Shown: piece after piece, positions 1-9,298 of the stretch
Layout: each line of letters starts with the position of its first letter
Position numbering within the stretch: position 1 is the first letter of the stretch
Origin: Erythrobacter tepidarius
GTDB lineage: Bacteria > Pseudomonadota > Alphaproteobacteria > Sphingomonadales > Sphingomonadaceae
Length of the DNA: 64,000 nucleotides
Reading direction: 5' to 3'
Assembly: GCF_002155695.1 (NCBI RefSeq)
Contig: NZ_MUYJ01000001.1
Span: 308,826 to 372,825, forward strand
Notes under the pieces: model-generated
The model's database searches: none
Seen by the model: the letters and a program-made list of their open reading frames with translations, nothing else
What the model was told of the DNA's origin: nothing
Made by a program: the position numbers and the translations under genes

Positions 1-44
1 GGCCCTTACCCCCAATTATCCGCGCTGCCAATTCGCTGACCGCA

Positions 45-2333
45 TCAGCGAAAGCCGAGATTGCGCAGCGCGAAGAACAGCTGGAACGTGTTTCCGCGCC
101 GGGCATCGCCCGCGTCGATGAAATCGCGTCGCCAGGTTGCGCCGAATTCGATGCAGTCATCGGCATAGGCAATGCCAAACCGGGTGCGGATCGGTTCGAA
201 GCCATCGGGCTGGAACACCGGGTCCTCGTCGGTATTGGTGAGGTTGAACACGCCCGATCCGAACACCGACCACGTTCGCCCCAGCGCGATGCGCGCTGCG
301 GCGCGCAGTTCTTCGCGGTCACGCAGATCCTCGACCGTCTGGATGTCGCGATTGAGCCGCAGGTAGCCAAATTCGACATAATTGCGGCGCGATCCGATGG
401 TCGCGTCGATCTCGTTGCGGCGCACCGCGAGGTTGTCCTTGTCGAGCCGGAATCGATGCGTGAGGTTGATGAAATCGCGCAAGCGCACTTGCGTGCGTCC
501 GACGAAATCGGACACCCGCTCGGACAGGCCGGTGCCGGTGGGAAAGATCTGTTCAGCCGGATCATCGAACCGATAGGACTGGCCGATGGTGGTCGAGACT
601 CTCCAGCCCGGTCGCTGGAGTTCCCAGTCCACACCCCAGGTCACGCGCGTGCCGTCCTCGACCCGGTCGTAGCCGGGGAAGCGGTTGAGCGCGAAGAGGT
701 TGGAATCCTCCAGGTCGATCGCCCGGGCATCTTCGTTGGACACATCGAGATTGCGCAAGCGCGGGCTGGCGACGATCTGCACCCGGGGTTTGAGGACCTG
801 CGTGCCGCCAAGGGCCTCACCCACGAACGGCCATTCGATGTCGATCGCGGCGGTCGCGATTCCACGCGCGGTCCAGCCTTCGTTGCCGCGATAGCTCGGG
901 GTCGCGGTCGCCAGGATGTTGTCGGTGTTGTAAATGTCACCGCGCACCAGCGCGGTCAGCGTGACCACCTGCCCCAGCGCGGTCAGTCGCCGCAGATCCC
1001 ACTTCGCTCCAGCAAAGGCGCGCTGGGTGTCTTGCCCGTCGTTGCGCAACAGCGCAAGGCTGTTCACCTGGAACTCGATCTGGCCGCCAAGCAGCGGATC
1101 GGAGACGATCTGGCGATAGTCGAGCGCGGGCAGGGCGAGCGGCACCTGTCCCTGATCGGCATTGATCCTGAGCGTTTGGGTCGCCCAGCCGGCGAGCGAG
1201 AAATAGGATTTCCCGGTAATGCGTTCGAGGTTGATGGTCGAACGCAGGCGGTCGTCGCGGCTGAGATCGTAACGGCGCAGGAAGGTGCGGTCGGATGCGA
1301 TGCGAATCGAACCGGTCAGGCTCCATTCGGGCGAGAACTGGAAGCGCCCGTTGCTTTCGATGTAGCCGCGCGGGCGGTTCTGGAAGCTTTGCCCGCCGGT
1401 GAAATCGGTCAGTCGGTCGCTGGCGGTGAGGTAGCCACTGATCTGGTAGGCGCCCTTGTCGGTCAGGTGTCGCCACTTGGCGCTCGCCATCGGCGCGACG
1501 TCGGAGAACACATAGGCCCCGAGCGTGAGGTCGCGGTTGTCGGCGAGGCGCCAGTAATATTCGCCGCTGACTTCCAGACCGTTGACCTGGCTGATCCGGA
1601 AATCAGGGACGAGAAAGCCGCTTTCTGCCTTGCCGTCGGTGCGCAGCGCGAGGCCGGGCAGGGGCAGGATGCGCGCGCCGAACAATTCCAGCATAGCGCC
1701 TTCGAAGCGCACCCGCTGGGCCTTCTGGTCGAACGTCACCTTGTCGGCGGTGATCCGCCAGCTGGGGTTCCGGGCGCAGCCGTCCTCGCCCGTCACCGCG
1801 CAGGCCGAATAGGCCGCATCGGTGAGCAGCGCGATGCCGTCCTCGCCGCGTTCGGCCGATCGCGCGGCGAGCCGGCCCCCAGCCCTGAGCGCGATCAGCA
1901 GCTCGGCCATGGCCCCGGCTTCGAAAGTCTCGGTCAGCTCGACCTGATCGGTGAACAGCTGGTTGCCGGCATCGTCAACCAGCCGGATATTGCCGGTGGC
2001 GATGATCTTGCCGGTGGCGCGGTCCCAGGTGATCTCGTCGGCGCGGACCGAGCGATCTTCCGAGCGCAGGATGACATTGCCACGCGCAATGACGATCTCG
2101 CGCTCGCTGTCATAGGCGATCTCGCGCGCTTCGAAAGCGATGACTTGAGCGGCCTGCTGCGGGTCTACCGCGGGAGCGGCGGCCCGATCCTGCGCGTCAT
2201 CCTGCGCCGCGAGTGTGGCGGGCATCGCCAGCAGGATCAGCGCGAGGGCCAGACGCAAGGAAGCGCCCCGCGCCGGGGAGCGCTGGTCATGGTACGCGGC
2301 CTCGCGCGATCCGTACGACAAGCCTCCCGACAT
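45..2333 (-). CDS. lptD: LPS-assembly protein LptD
   Basis: Outer-membrane translocon that, with LptE, inserts lipopolysaccharide into the outer leaflet. A hydrophobic signal segment lies around residues 24-43, ending LAAQ. An OstA-type beta-jellyroll follows (about 60-230, with the motif ARGNVILRSEDRSVRADEI), then a long C-terminal beta-barrel to the terminal aromatic-rich strand ending NLGFR. The ATG at 2333 gives 762 aa and puts the signal peptide close to the N-terminus. A further in-frame ATG at 2417 would add 28 residues and run into the pepA leader, so I prefer 2333. It is divergent from pepA. In many proteobacteria surA lies just downstream; here that would fall outside the left edge. 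Confidence 0.93.
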   Translation of the reverse strand: MSGGLSYGSREAAYHDQRSPARGASLRLALALILLAMPATLAAQDDAQDRAAAPAVDPQQAAQVIAFEAREIAYDSEREIVIARGNVILRSEDRSVRADEITWDRATGKIIATGNIRLVDDAGNQLFTDQVELTETFEAGAMAELLIALRAGGRLAARSAERGEDGIALLTDAAYSACAVTGEDGCARNPSWRITADKVTFDQKAQRVRFEGAMLELFGARILPLPGLALRTDGKAESGFLVPDFRISQVNGLEVSGEYYWRLADNRDLTLGAYVFSDVAPMASAKWRHLTDKGAYQISGYLTASDRLTDFTGGQSFQNRPRGYIESNGRFQFSPEWSLTGSIRIASDRTFLRRYDLSRDDRLRSTINLERITGKSYFSLAGWATQTLRINADQGQVPLALPALDYRQIVSDPLLGGQIEFQVNSLALLRNDGQDTQRAFAGAKWDLRRLTALGQVVTLTALVRGDIYNTDNILATATPSYRGNEGWTARGIATAAIDIEWPFVGEALGGTQVLKPRVQIVASPRLRNLDVSNEDARAIDLEDSNLFALNRFPGYDRVEDGTRVTWGVDWELQRPGWRVSTTIGQSYRFDDPAEQIFPTGTGLSERVSDFVGRTQVRLRDFINLTHRFRLDKDNLAVRRNEIDATIGSRRNYVEFGYLRLNRDIQTVEDLRDREELRAAARIALGRTWSVFGSGVFNLTNTDEDPVFQPDGFEPIRTRFGIAYADDCIEFGATWRRDFIDAGDARRGNTFQLFFALRNLGFR

Positions 2334-2470
2334 GGCCTTGCCTATTGCACCGCTCGCGCTTAATCGCAATCGCCATTGCACCCCCGACGCGTGCGGCTTG
2401 TCGCAGGTGCGCGGCACTCTGCCAGCGCAAGTCCCCGACCGGCAAACACGCGCTTCCTTTCGGAGAACCC

Positions 2471-3931
2471 ATGCAGATTCATTTCACCGCCGCTCCGCCC
2501 GCCGACATTCGCCTGCACGCGCAGGTCGTGAACCAGGGGGCGAGTCTCGCCGCGCTCGATGCCGCGCTGGCCGAAGGTGCCGCTGCGGCGCGCTTTGCGG
2601 GCCGGGCCGGGCAGGTTTTCGATGGTTTCGTCGGCAGCGGCGCGGGTCTGCGCTGGATCGCGCTGGCCGGTGCGGGCGAGCCCGGCGCCGCCGAACGCCG
2701 CCTCAACTGCGAACGCGCCGGTGCGGCGCTGACCGCGAAATATCTCGTTTCGGGCGAGGCGGCGATGGTGCTCGATCTCGGCCAGGCGGCGCTTTCGGCG
2801 ACCGATGCCGCCGCAGTCCTGCTCGGCCTGCGCCTGCGCGGCTGGCGGCATGACAAGTATCGCACCCGCCTTGCTGCCGACAAGCGCCCCTCGTTGACCA
2901 CGGTTCACGTGATCAACGCGCCCGCCGGCACCGAAGCGGAATGGGAGCGCGAAGCGGCGCTGGCCAGGGGGGTCGAATTCACCCGAATGCTGGTGACCGA
3001 GCCGGCCAACATCATCTATCCGGCGAGTTTCGTGGCCGCCTGCGAGGAAGCCTTTTCCGGCACCGGTGTCAGCATCACCGTGCTCGGCGAGGCCGAGATG
3101 GAAAAGCTCGGCATGGGCGCGCTGCTCGGTGTGGGCAAGGGCTCCGAGCGCGAATCCAAGCTGCTCGCGATCCGTTGGGACGGCGCCGCGGCTGAAGACA
3201 AGCCGACCGTGTTCGTGGGCAAGGGCGTCACCTTCGATACCGGCGGCATCTCGCTCAAGCCGCCGCCGGGCATGGAAGACATGAAGTGGGACATGGGCGG
3301 TGCGGGCGCGGTGGCCGGCGCGATGCTGGCGCTCGCCGGTCGCAAGGCCAAGGCCAATGTGATCGGGGTGATGGGCCTCGTCGAGAACATGCCCGACGGC
3401 AAGGCCCAGCGCCCCGGCGACATCGTCACCACCATGAGCGGCCAGACGGTCGAGGTGCTCAACACCGATGCCGAAGGCCGGCTGGTGCTGTGCGACGCGC
3501 TGCACTGGGCGCAGGAGCAATTCAACCCCGTGCGGATCATTGATCTTGCGACGCTGACCGGGGCGATGATCATCAGCCTCGGCAACGAATATGGCGGGCT
3601 GTTCGCCAATGACGACACGCTCGCCGCGCAGCTGACCGCAGCAGGCCAGGCCAGCGGCGACAAGCTGTGGCGGATGCCGCTTGGCCCCAATTACGACAAG
3701 TTGATCGATTCGCCGGTGGCCGATATCAAGAATGTCGGCCCGCGCGAGGCCGGCTCGATCACCGCCGCGCAGTTCCTTCAGCGCTTCGTCAAGGACGGCA
3801 CCCCGTGGGCGCATCTCGACATCGCCGGGATGGTGTGGGCCGCCAAGCCCGGCCACACCTGGGACAAGGGCGCGACCGGCTATGGCGTGCGCCTGCTCGA
3901 CCAGTTCGTGCGGGATGTCGTGGAAGGCTGA
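2471..3931 (+). CDS. pepA: leucyl aminopeptidase (M17)
   Basis: Cytosolic two-metal (Mn/Zn) aminopeptidase removing N-terminal residues from peptides. The length of 486 aa is normal for PepA. The catalytic half holds GKGVTFDTGG (K251, D256) and the family signature NTDAEGRL at 331-338 (D333 and E335 metal ligands, R337 catalytic). The N-terminal third is the variable macrodomain-like region. The start is the ATG at 2471 (MQIHFTAAP); the upstream in-frame extension overlaps the divergent lptD start and has no signal-like content. The stop is followed 20 nt later by the 34-bp repeat array. E. coli PepA also binds DNA; nothing here shows whether this one does. Confidence 0.95.
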   Translation: MQIHFTAAPPADIRLHAQVVNQGASLAALDAALAEGAAAARFAGRAGQVFDGFVGSGAGLRWIALAGAGEPGAAERRLNCERAGAALTAKYLVSGEAAMVLDLGQAALSATDAAAVLLGLRLRGWRHDKYRTRLAADKRPSLTTVHVINAPAGTEAEWEREAALARGVEFTRMLVTEPANIIYPASFVAACEEAFSGTGVSITVLGEAEMEKLGMGALLGVGKGSERESKLLAIRWDGAAAEDKPTVFVGKGVTFDTGGISLKPPPGMEDMKWDMGGAGAVAGAMLALAGRKAKANVIGVMGLVENMPDGKAQRPGDIVTTMSGQTVEVLNTDAEGRLVLCDALHWAQEQFNPVRIIDLATLTGAMIISLGNEYGGLFANDDTLAAQLTAAGQASGDKLWRMPLGPNYDKLIDSPVADIKNVGPREAGSITAAQFLQRFVKDGTPWAHLDIAGMVWAAKPGHTWDKGATGYGVRLLDQFVRDVVEG

Positions 3932-3952
3932 TCCGCAATTGGGGCCACAATA

Positions 3953-4104
3953 AGCGAAGCGGTAGGCCGGATCACTGGCCTCAAGCAGCGAAGCGGTGGG
4001 CCGGATCACTGGCCTCAAGCAGCGAAGCGGTAGGCTGGATTACTGGCCTCAAGCAGCGAAGCGGTAGGCCGGATCACTGGCCTCAAGTAGCGAAGCGGTA
4101 GGCC
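3953..4104 (+). repeat. 34-bp tandem repeat array (4 full + 1 partial copy)
   Basis: Four contiguous 34-bp units start at 3953, 3987, 4021 and 4055, followed by a 16-bp partial copy at 4089-4104. Each begins AGCGAAGCGGTAGGCCGG and ends CTGGCCTCAAGC. Unit 2 has GGTGGGCC for GGTAGGCC, and unit 3 differs at two positions. A diverged copy (AAGTAGCGCAGCGGTAGGGC) sits at about 4254-4286, across the stop codon of the DUF2256 gene and the holC leader, so that small gene is bracketed by the repeat. Units abut with no spacers, so this is not a CRISPR. Each unit carries two GGCC boxes that could form a short hairpin. Confidence 0.9.
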
Positions 4105-4112
4105 AACAAAGA

Positions 4113-4268
4113 ATGCCGAAGATGAGGCGCAAGTCCGACCTGCCGACCAAGACCTGTCTCGCCTGCGGGCTGCCGTTCGCGTGGCGCAAGAAATGGGCGC
4201 GTGACTGGGACAATGTGAAGTATTGTTCCGAGCGATGCAGGCGGTCTAAGCCTCTGGCCCTTAAGTAG
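4113..4268 (+). CDS. DUF2256 small zinc-finger protein
   Basis: A 51-aa basic protein too short for routine calling. It matches the DUF2256 pattern: [20 protein letters not shown], then [19 protein letters not shown]. Two Cys pairs (CLAC at 15-18 and CSERC at 38-42) suggest a single zinc site. The biochemical function is unknown. In other bacteria the family is often encoded beside cryptochrome/photolyase genes, and an FeS-type photolyase is present here 23 kb away (27436-28998). The ATG at 4113 lies 9 nt after the repeat array, and the stop codon lies inside the degenerate downstream repeat. It is probably co-transcribed with holC, which begins 25 nt further on. Confidence 0.82.
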   Translation: MPKMRRKSDLPTKTCLACGLPFAWRKKWARDWDNVKYCSERCRRSKPLALK

Positions 4269-4293
4269 CGCAGCGGTAGGGCGACAAGGCAAG

Positions 4294-4728
4294 ATGAAGC
4301 TCGACTTCTGGCAGGTCACCGAAGATCCGGTCGAGAAGGTGGTCAGTCTGATCGCCAAGCGTGCGCTCGGACTGGGTGAGCGGGTGCTCGTCGTCGCCGC
4401 CGACGCGAAGCAGCGCGCAGCCATCGCGCGCGAGTTGTGGCAGGCCGGCCCCGAAAGCTTCCTTGCCAATGGCGAGGGCGATGCGCCCGGGGCCGAACGC
4501 CAGCCCATCGTCCTGTCGGCCGCGTGCACTGCGCCCAACGGGGCAAGCCACCTGATCCTGGCTGACGGAATTTTCCGCGAGACCGAAGGGTTTGCCCGCG
4601 TGTTCCTGTTGTTCCCGCCGGCTGCGGCCCCCGCCGCGCGGGCCGCGTGGCGCGCACAGGACGGCCGCGCCGATATCGAGCGCGCCTATTTCGCGCAGGA
4701 AGGCGGGCGCTGGGTCAAGAAGGGCTGA
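4294..4728 (+). CDS. holC: DNA polymerase III subunit chi
   Basis: The chi subunit links the clamp-loader complex (through psi) to single-stranded DNA-binding protein at the replication fork. The 144-aa length and features fit HolC: MKLDFWQVTEDPVEKVVSLI at the N-terminus, VLVVAADAKQRAAIARELW (Rossmann-like helicase-fold core), LILADG, and the C-terminal RAAWRAQDGR...YFAQEGGRW. It follows the DUF2256 gene on the same strand; pepA-holC adjacency is common in proteobacteria. The leader contains the degenerate copy of the 34-bp repeat. Confidence 0.9.
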   Translation: MKLDFWQVTEDPVEKVVSLIAKRALGLGERVLVVAADAKQRAAIARELWQAGPESFLANGEGDAPGAERQPIVLSAACTAPNGASHLILADGIFRETEGFARVFLLFPPAAAPAARAAWRAQDGRADIERAYFAQEGGRWVKKG

Positions 4729-4793
4729 GGGCTTGCGCTCAGGCCAGTGATAGGGGAATGCTGCCGTTCGGCAGTGATTGGGGGGAGACGGCA

Positions 4794-5303
4794 ATGCGCA
4801 AGGTGGCTCTGGCGATGGCAGGGGGTGCGGCACTGACGCTCGCGGCTTGCGGTTCGGAAAGCTCTGGTGAATTCACCACCGCGAACGGCGAGCAGGCTGA
4901 ATACACCATCGACAAGGGCTCGGGTGAGACCGCGATGACGATCAAGAGCAAGGACGGCACGGCCACCATGCGCTCGGGTGCGGATGTGCCGGTCAGCTTG
5001 CCTGCCGGGTTCAGCCTCTATCCCGGATCCAAGGTGGTCACCAACACCGTGGTCAAGCAGCCCGACGGGCAGGGGACTATGGTGATGTTCGAGACCGGGG
5101 CGGCGGCTGACGAGGTGATCGCCCACTTCCGGGAACAGGCCAAGGCGGCGGGGTTCGACATCCAGCTGGAGATGAACACCAACGGCACGCAGATGATCGG
5201 CGGCGAGCGCAAGGACGGATCGACCCTGTCGGTCACCGCCAGCCCCGGCGGCGATAGCGGCACCACCGGCCAGCTGATCATCGGCAGCAGCAAGGGCGGC
5301 TGA
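4794..5303 (+). CDS. putative lipoprotein, unknown function
   Basis: A 169-aa predicted lipoprotein. A short signal peptide ends in the lipobox LAAC with the modified cysteine at C19, so it is probably anchored in the cell envelope facing the periplasm. The body is polar, with a region around PVSLPAGFSLYPGSKVV and a Gly/Ser/Thr-rich C-terminus. I do not recognise a catalytic motif. The start at 4794 is chosen because it directly precedes the signal peptide and has GGGGGGAGA about 5 nt upstream. It lies between holC and ndk, on the same strand as both. Confidence 0.75.
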   Translation: MRKVALAMAGGAALTLAACGSESSGEFTTANGEQAEYTIDKGSGETAMTIKSKDGTATMRSGADVPVSLPAGFSLYPGSKVVTNTVVKQPDGQGTMVMFETGAAADEVIAHFREQAKAAGFDIQLEMNTNGTQMIGGERKDGSTLSVTASPGGDSGTTGQLIIGSSKGG

Positions 5304-5447
5304 ACGCGGTTTCAGGGGGCGTTCCGCCCACGCTCTGCGCGGGCCTTTCCCGGCGCCTGCGCAGGCTTGCCATTTTGCAGCGCAGCATCTAGTGGCGCGG
5401 CCACGATCTCCCCCCCGACAACAAAAGACGTTCACAGGAGCACTATC

Positions 5448-5870
5448 ATGGCGGTCACCCGCACCTTCTCGATCATCAAGCCCGATGCCACCCGCCGCAA
5501 CCTGACCGGCGCGGTCACCAAGATGCTGGAAGAGGCCGGCCTGCGCGTCGTTGCTTCCAAGCGCATCCGCATGACCCGCGAGCAGGCCGAGGGCTTCTAC
5601 GCGGTGCACAAGGACCGCCCGTTCTTCGGTGAACTCGTCGAATTCATGACGAGCGAGCCGGTGGTGGTTCAGGTGCTCGAAGGCGAAGACGCCGTGGCCC
5701 GCAACCGCGAGATCATGGGCGCGACCAACCCGGCCGAGGCAGCGCCGGGCACGATCCGCAAGGAATTTGCGCTGTCGATCGGTGAGAACAGCGTCCACGG
5801 TTCGGACAGCGATGAAAACGCCGCGATCGAGATCGCCTTTTTCTTCAAGCCGGAAGAAATCGTCGGCTGA
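5448..5870 (+). CDS. ndk: nucleoside diphosphate kinase
   Basis: Transfers the gamma-phosphate of NTPs to NDPs through a phosphohistidine, balancing nucleotide pools. The length of 140 aa is typical. It opens [15 protein letters not shown] and carries the active-site signature NSVHGSDS with the phosphorylated histidine at H117. The start at 5448 has a strong CAGGAG ribosome site 8 nt upstream; the longer frame back to 5367 has no family similarity. It is followed by a strong terminator, so it is the last gene of this rightward group. Confidence 0.97.
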   Translation: MAVTRTFSIIKPDATRRNLTGAVTKMLEEAGLRVVASKRIRMTREQAEGFYAVHKDRPFFGELVEFMTSEPVVVQVLEGEDAVARNREIMGATNPAEAAPGTIRKEFALSIGENSVHGSDSDENAAIEIAFFFKPEEIVG

Positions 5871-5894
5871 TTTCGTCAAGCCAGACGATTTGCC

Positions 5895-5923
5895 AAGGGC
5901 CGTCCCGTTGGGGCGGCCCTTTT
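5895..5923 (+). terminator. rho-independent terminator after ndk
   Basis: A 12-bp stem (AAGGGCCGTCCC / GGGGCGGCCCTT, one G-T wobble and no bulge) with a 3-nt loop, followed by a short T run, begins 24 nt after the ndk stop. The arms are nearly symmetrical, so it may also serve the convergent sulfotransferase gene whose stop lies 2 nt beyond. Confidence 0.85.
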
Positions 5924-5924
5924 G

Positions 5925-7154
5925 CTACGCGCCGCGCCGTTCCGCCTCGGCAAACCGAGCGAGCTGGCCGGCGTGGGCGTGGTGTTGGCCGCCTTCGCTT
6001 GCCGCCATGGTTCGGCGCATCGCCGCCAGCGCCTGCGGCGTGAGGGTGAGGCCGAGTTCGGCGTAGACCCGGGCGATCGCGCTTTGCCAGTCGGCATTGA
6101 GATCGTCGAAAGACGCCCGGGCAACCGGGCCCCGCCAGCCTTGGAGCGCCGCCGCGATACGTTCCTCGCGCAGGGCAATCTTGTGCCGCCAGCGCGCTTC
6201 GATGGCGGCAAGGTCGCAAGCATCCGACTGCACCGCCATCTGGTTCGCCGCAAGGCTCACCGCGCTGCGCAGCACCGCCTCGTGTGCGCGCTCTGCCAGC
6301 ACCAGCCGGGCATCGGGGAAGAGCCCAAGGATCGTGTCGAGATCCTCGGCGAAGGCCGGAACCTTCATCACCCTCGGGCGGTCGGCGATTGCGCGGGTGG
6401 CGGCATCGGTCTGGAGGATGCGACGGAATTCGCGGTAAATCGCCGCGGGATCGCGCGCTTCGCTCCACGCCGAATAGGACGGGATATGCCACTGGCTCTC
6501 GTATATCGAATGGTGGAGCGCGGCGGAGATCCACGCCAGTTCCTCCTCGACCGCGGTGGGCGCCATGGGGTGGATCGACTGCATCCAGGGATTGAGCAGG
6601 CCCAGCAGGCGCAGTTCGAAGGCGCTCACCAGCCGCTTGACGCCCAAGCGTGTCCGCAGGCCCTGAGGCACCGGATGGTAGGCATCGCAGTAACGCGTAT
6701 GCGAGAAGGCCGGATCGGCGGCGAGCAGCTTGTGGAGGCGCGTGGTGCCGGAACGCATATGGCCGACGACGATGATCGGCGCCGGCAGCGGCGTTTCCAG
6801 CAGTCGCGGCTGCGCCTCCCACAGCGCACCGAGCGCCAGCCGGTTCTTCACCACACGCGCGAGTTGCCCCCAAGCCATTGCCCGCCCGAGCGGGTTGAGG
6901 TCGGCCTCGGCCGCGACACTGGCGATGATCCGGGTGAACCGCTCGCGGAAGTCGGCCACGTCCTCGCCCGTGCGCCCGCCGTGCTCTGCCGCTGCGGCGC
7001 GCGCGCCATAGGGCTTGGCCGCGAGCGCCCAAAGCGCGTCCGGATCAAGTTCGGGCGGCGGCAACCAGCCCTTGGCCCATGCCTTGCCGAGGAAATCGCT
7101 GGTCCGCTGCGCCAGCGCCCCGCGCGCCAGCGGGTGGGTGCGCACCGGTGCCAT
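5925..7154 (-). CDS. sulfotransferase family protein
   Basis: Predicted 409-aa sulfotransferase (P-loop NTPase fold) that would move a sulfuryl group from PAPS to an unknown acceptor. The PAPS 5'-phosphosulfate loop is visible as VVGHMRSGTTRLHKLL (MRSGTT at 133-138). Further conserved-looking blocks are VMKVPAFAEDL and ARASFDDLNADW. The ATG at 7154 overlaps the purN stop by one base (TGATG), so translation is probably coupled to the purM-purN operon. The substrate cannot be read from sequence, and some bacterial proteins of this family are uncharacterised. Confidence 0.85.
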   Translation of the reverse strand: MAPVRTHPLARGALAQRTSDFLGKAWAKGWLPPPELDPDALWALAAKPYGARAAAAEHGGRTGEDVADFRERFTRIIASVAAEADLNPLGRAMAWGQLARVVKNRLALGALWEAQPRLLETPLPAPIIVVGHMRSGTTRLHKLLAADPAFSHTRYCDAYHPVPQGLRTRLGVKRLVSAFELRLLGLLNPWMQSIHPMAPTAVEEELAWISAALHHSIYESQWHIPSYSAWSEARDPAAIYREFRRILQTDAATRAIADRPRVMKVPAFAEDLDTILGLFPDARLVLAERAHEAVLRSAVSLAANQMAVQSDACDLAAIEARWRHKIALREERIAAALQGWRGPVARASFDDLNADWQSAIARVYAELGLTLTPQALAAMRRTMAASEGGQHHAHAGQLARFAEAERRGA

Positions 7155-8119
7155 CAGAATTGATCCGCGATATTCATCAAGCGGGTCAGGCGCTTTGGCG
7201 CAACGCTGCGCCAGCTGCGCTGGAGCCACGTCTCGATGTCGCCCCAGTCGAGATCGGGCCGGTCGAGCACGATCCCGACCCAGCCACTCGCCCCATAGAA
7301 GGCGGGCTTGAAATAGATGTCCGGCTGATCTTCGATGAGAGCGTGAAGTTCGTCCATGCCGCTGGTCTTGACCAGAAGGGCGATGCGTTCGTGCCCGTGC
7401 GGACGTTCGGAGAAATAGGCGAAATACTTGCCCGACTTGCTCCCGCCGACCCGGAAGCCAGCGGAACCAAAGCTTTTCTGTTCGGATGTTTCGGGCAGGG
7501 CCAGCGCACGCGCGCGCAACTGCGCCAGCAGCCATGAGGGATTGCGCCAGCGCGACACGTAATCGGCCACGGCGCGCGGGTAGAGCTGGTGCTCGGCATG
7601 CTTCACCCGTTCGGCAAGGGTTGCGGGCGTATCGCCCGGAACAATCGGCACCGCGATCTGCGCCAGCACCTCGCCTGCGTCCAATTCCGGCGTCACCAGA
7701 TGGACGCTCGTGCCCCCATGGCTTTCACCCGCAGCAATCGCGCGCGCATGGGTGTCGAGCCCCTTGTAGAGTGGCAGGAGTGAGGGATGGATATTGAGCA
7801 TCCGCCCCGCCCAGCGCTGCACGAAGCCGTCCGACAGGATGCGCATATAACCCGCCAGCACGATATGATCCGCGCCTGCCGCAAGCACGGCGGCTTCCAT
7901 CGCCGCGTCATGCGCCTCGCGGGTCATTCCCTTGTGCGGCAGGGCGAAGGTGGGGATGCCTTCGGCCTGCGCCAGCGCAAGGCCGCCGGCGGCAGGATCA
8001 TTCGCGGCGACCAGCACCACTTCATAGGGGCAATCCGCGATCCGGCTGGCATAGACCAGCGCGGCCATGTTTGTCCCTGCGCCGGAAATGAGGATGGCGA
8101 TGCGGGCCTTGTCAGCCAA
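7154..8119 (-). CDS. purN: PurN-MmcQ/YjbR fusion (GAR formyltransferase)
   Basis: Residues 1-192 are phosphoribosylglycinamide formyltransferase, step 3 of purine synthesis (10-formyl-THF dependent). They show [13 protein letters not shown], then [14 protein letters not shown] with N109 and H111, and D147 in TPELDAGE, matching the E. coli catalytic Asn, His and Asp. Residues about 196-321 are a complete MmcQ/YjbR-like domain ([44 protein letters not shown]), a CyaY-like fold of unclear function. The preferred start is TTG at 8119, overlapping the purM stop by 8 nt; the open frame extends to 8236 inside purM without family similarity. Total length is 321 aa against about 200 for plain PurN. 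Confidence 0.88.
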   Translation of the reverse strand: MADKARIAILISGAGTNMAALVYASRIADCPYEVVLVAANDPAAGGLALAQAEGIPTFALPHKGMTREAHDAAMEAAVLAAGADHIVLAGYMRILSDGFVQRWAGRMLNIHPSLLPLYKGLDTHARAIAAGESHGGTSVHLVTPELDAGEVLAQIAVPIVPGDTPATLAERVKHAEHQLYPRAVADYVSRWRNPSWLLAQLRARALALPETSEQKSFGSAGFRVGGSKSGKYFAYFSERPHGHERIALLVKTSGMDELHALIEDQPDIYFKPAFYGASGWVGIVLDRPDLDWGDIETWLQRSWRSVAPKRLTRLMNIADQF

Positions 8120-9230
8120 GGTGGGTGGCGCTCCAATCGCTTTTGGCCGACCAGGTCTCGACGCTGCCGCGCACGGTGCAGCCCCTTTCGCCTGCTTCGA
8201 TGCGGCCGACCGGGAAGACGGTCTCGCCGGCTGCATCGAGCCTTTCGGTCACCTGCGCAACCTTGTCCGGATGAACCGCCAGCACCATGCCCACTCCGCA
8301 ATTGAAGGTGCGGGCCATTTCTTGCGGCTCGATATTTCCCTGCGCCTGAAGGAAGGCCATGAGCCGCGGCTGGGGCCACAGGTCGGCATCGACATGGGCA
8401 TGGGCACCGTGCGGCAGGATGCGCGGGATGTTTTCGAGCAGTCCGCCGCCGGTGATATGCGCGAGGGCATTGATCAGGCCTGCACGGATCAGCGGCAACA
8501 GGCTTGCGACATAGATGCGGGTCGGGGCGATCAGCGCATCGATCAGCAACCGCTCCTGATCGAACAGGGCCGGACGATTGAGTTTCCAGCCCTTGTCCGC
8601 CGCCAGCCTGCGCACCAGCGAATATCCGTTGGAATGGACCCCGCTCGAAGCGAGGCCCAGCAGCACATCGCCGGGCGCAACCTTGTCGCCCGTCAGCTGC
8701 TCGCCGCGCTCGACCGCGCCGACACAAAAGCCGGCAAGGTCGTAGTCGCCGGGGGCATACATCCCTGGCATTTCCGCCGTCTCGCCGCCGATCAGCGCGC
8801 AGCCGGCCTGCTTGCAGCCCTCGGCAATTCCCGCGATCACCCTTTCGGCGACCCCGTTCTCCAGCTTCCCGGTGGCAAAATAATCGAGGAAGAAGAGCGG
8901 CTCTGCCCCCTGCACGATCAGATCGTTGACGCACATCGCAACCAGATCGATCCCGACGCTGTCATGCCGGTCATGCGCGATTGCGAGCTTGAGCTTGGTG
9001 CCGACGCCGTCATTGGCCGCAACCAGCAGCGGATCATTGTAGCCCGCCGCCTTGGGGTCGAAGAACCCGCCGAACCCACCCAGCTCGCTGGTCGCGCCCG
9101 GGCGCGCGGTGGCCTTGGCGAGCGGGGCGATGGCTTTCACCAGCGCGTTACCCGCAGCGATCGACACGCCCGCATCGGCATAGGTGTAGCCCGAGCCTTG
9201 CGGCTTGCTCTCGTTTGTCCCCGAAGTCAT
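8112..9230 (-). CDS. purM: phosphoribosylformylglycinamidine cyclo-ligase
   Basis: AIR synthetase, step 5 of purine synthesis, ATP-dependent ring closure of FGAM. At 372 aa it has the PurM hallmarks [74 protein letters not shown] and [14 protein letters not shown]. The start ATG at 9230 ([12 protein letters not shown]) is preferred to 9266, which would add residues with no family match. It is first gene of the purM-purN-sulfotransferase operon, divergent from the DUF2066 gene. Confidence 0.96.
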   Translation of the reverse strand: MTSGTNESKPQGSGYTYADAGVSIAAGNALVKAIAPLAKATARPGATSELGGFGGFFDPKAAGYNDPLLVAANDGVGTKLKLAIAHDRHDSVGIDLVAMCVNDLIVQGAEPLFFLDYFATGKLENGVAERVIAGIAEGCKQAGCALIGGETAEMPGMYAPGDYDLAGFCVGAVERGEQLTGDKVAPGDVLLGLASSGVHSNGYSLVRRLAADKGWKLNRPALFDQERLLIDALIAPTRIYVASLLPLIRAGLINALAHITGGGLLENIPRILPHGAHAHVDADLWPQPRLMAFLQAQGNIEPQEMARTFNCGVGMVLAVHPDKVAQVTERLDAAGETVFPVGRIEAGERGCTVRGSVETWSAKSDWSATHLG

Positions 9231-9298
9231 GCATAGGCCCATAGCCATTCGTGCTTGGAATTCCACCCGCCTTTGGGCAAAGGAAGCGGGCTTTCCCC

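Noticed and set aside
2360..4018. Long minus-strand open frame opposite pepA and similar long frames opposite atpA-D, smc, the TonB receptor and the S9 peptidase
   Set aside because: They mirror strongly conserved genes on the other strand, have no family motifs and are expected in GC-rich DNA.
3953..4104. CRISPR array
   Set aside because: Units are contiguous with no spacers and no cas genes are present.
4254..4286. tRNA gene (the repeat contains TAGCGCAGCGGTAG, like a tRNA D-arm)
   Set aside because: No anticodon or T-arm follows and the sequence cannot fold as a cloverleaf; resemblance is local only.
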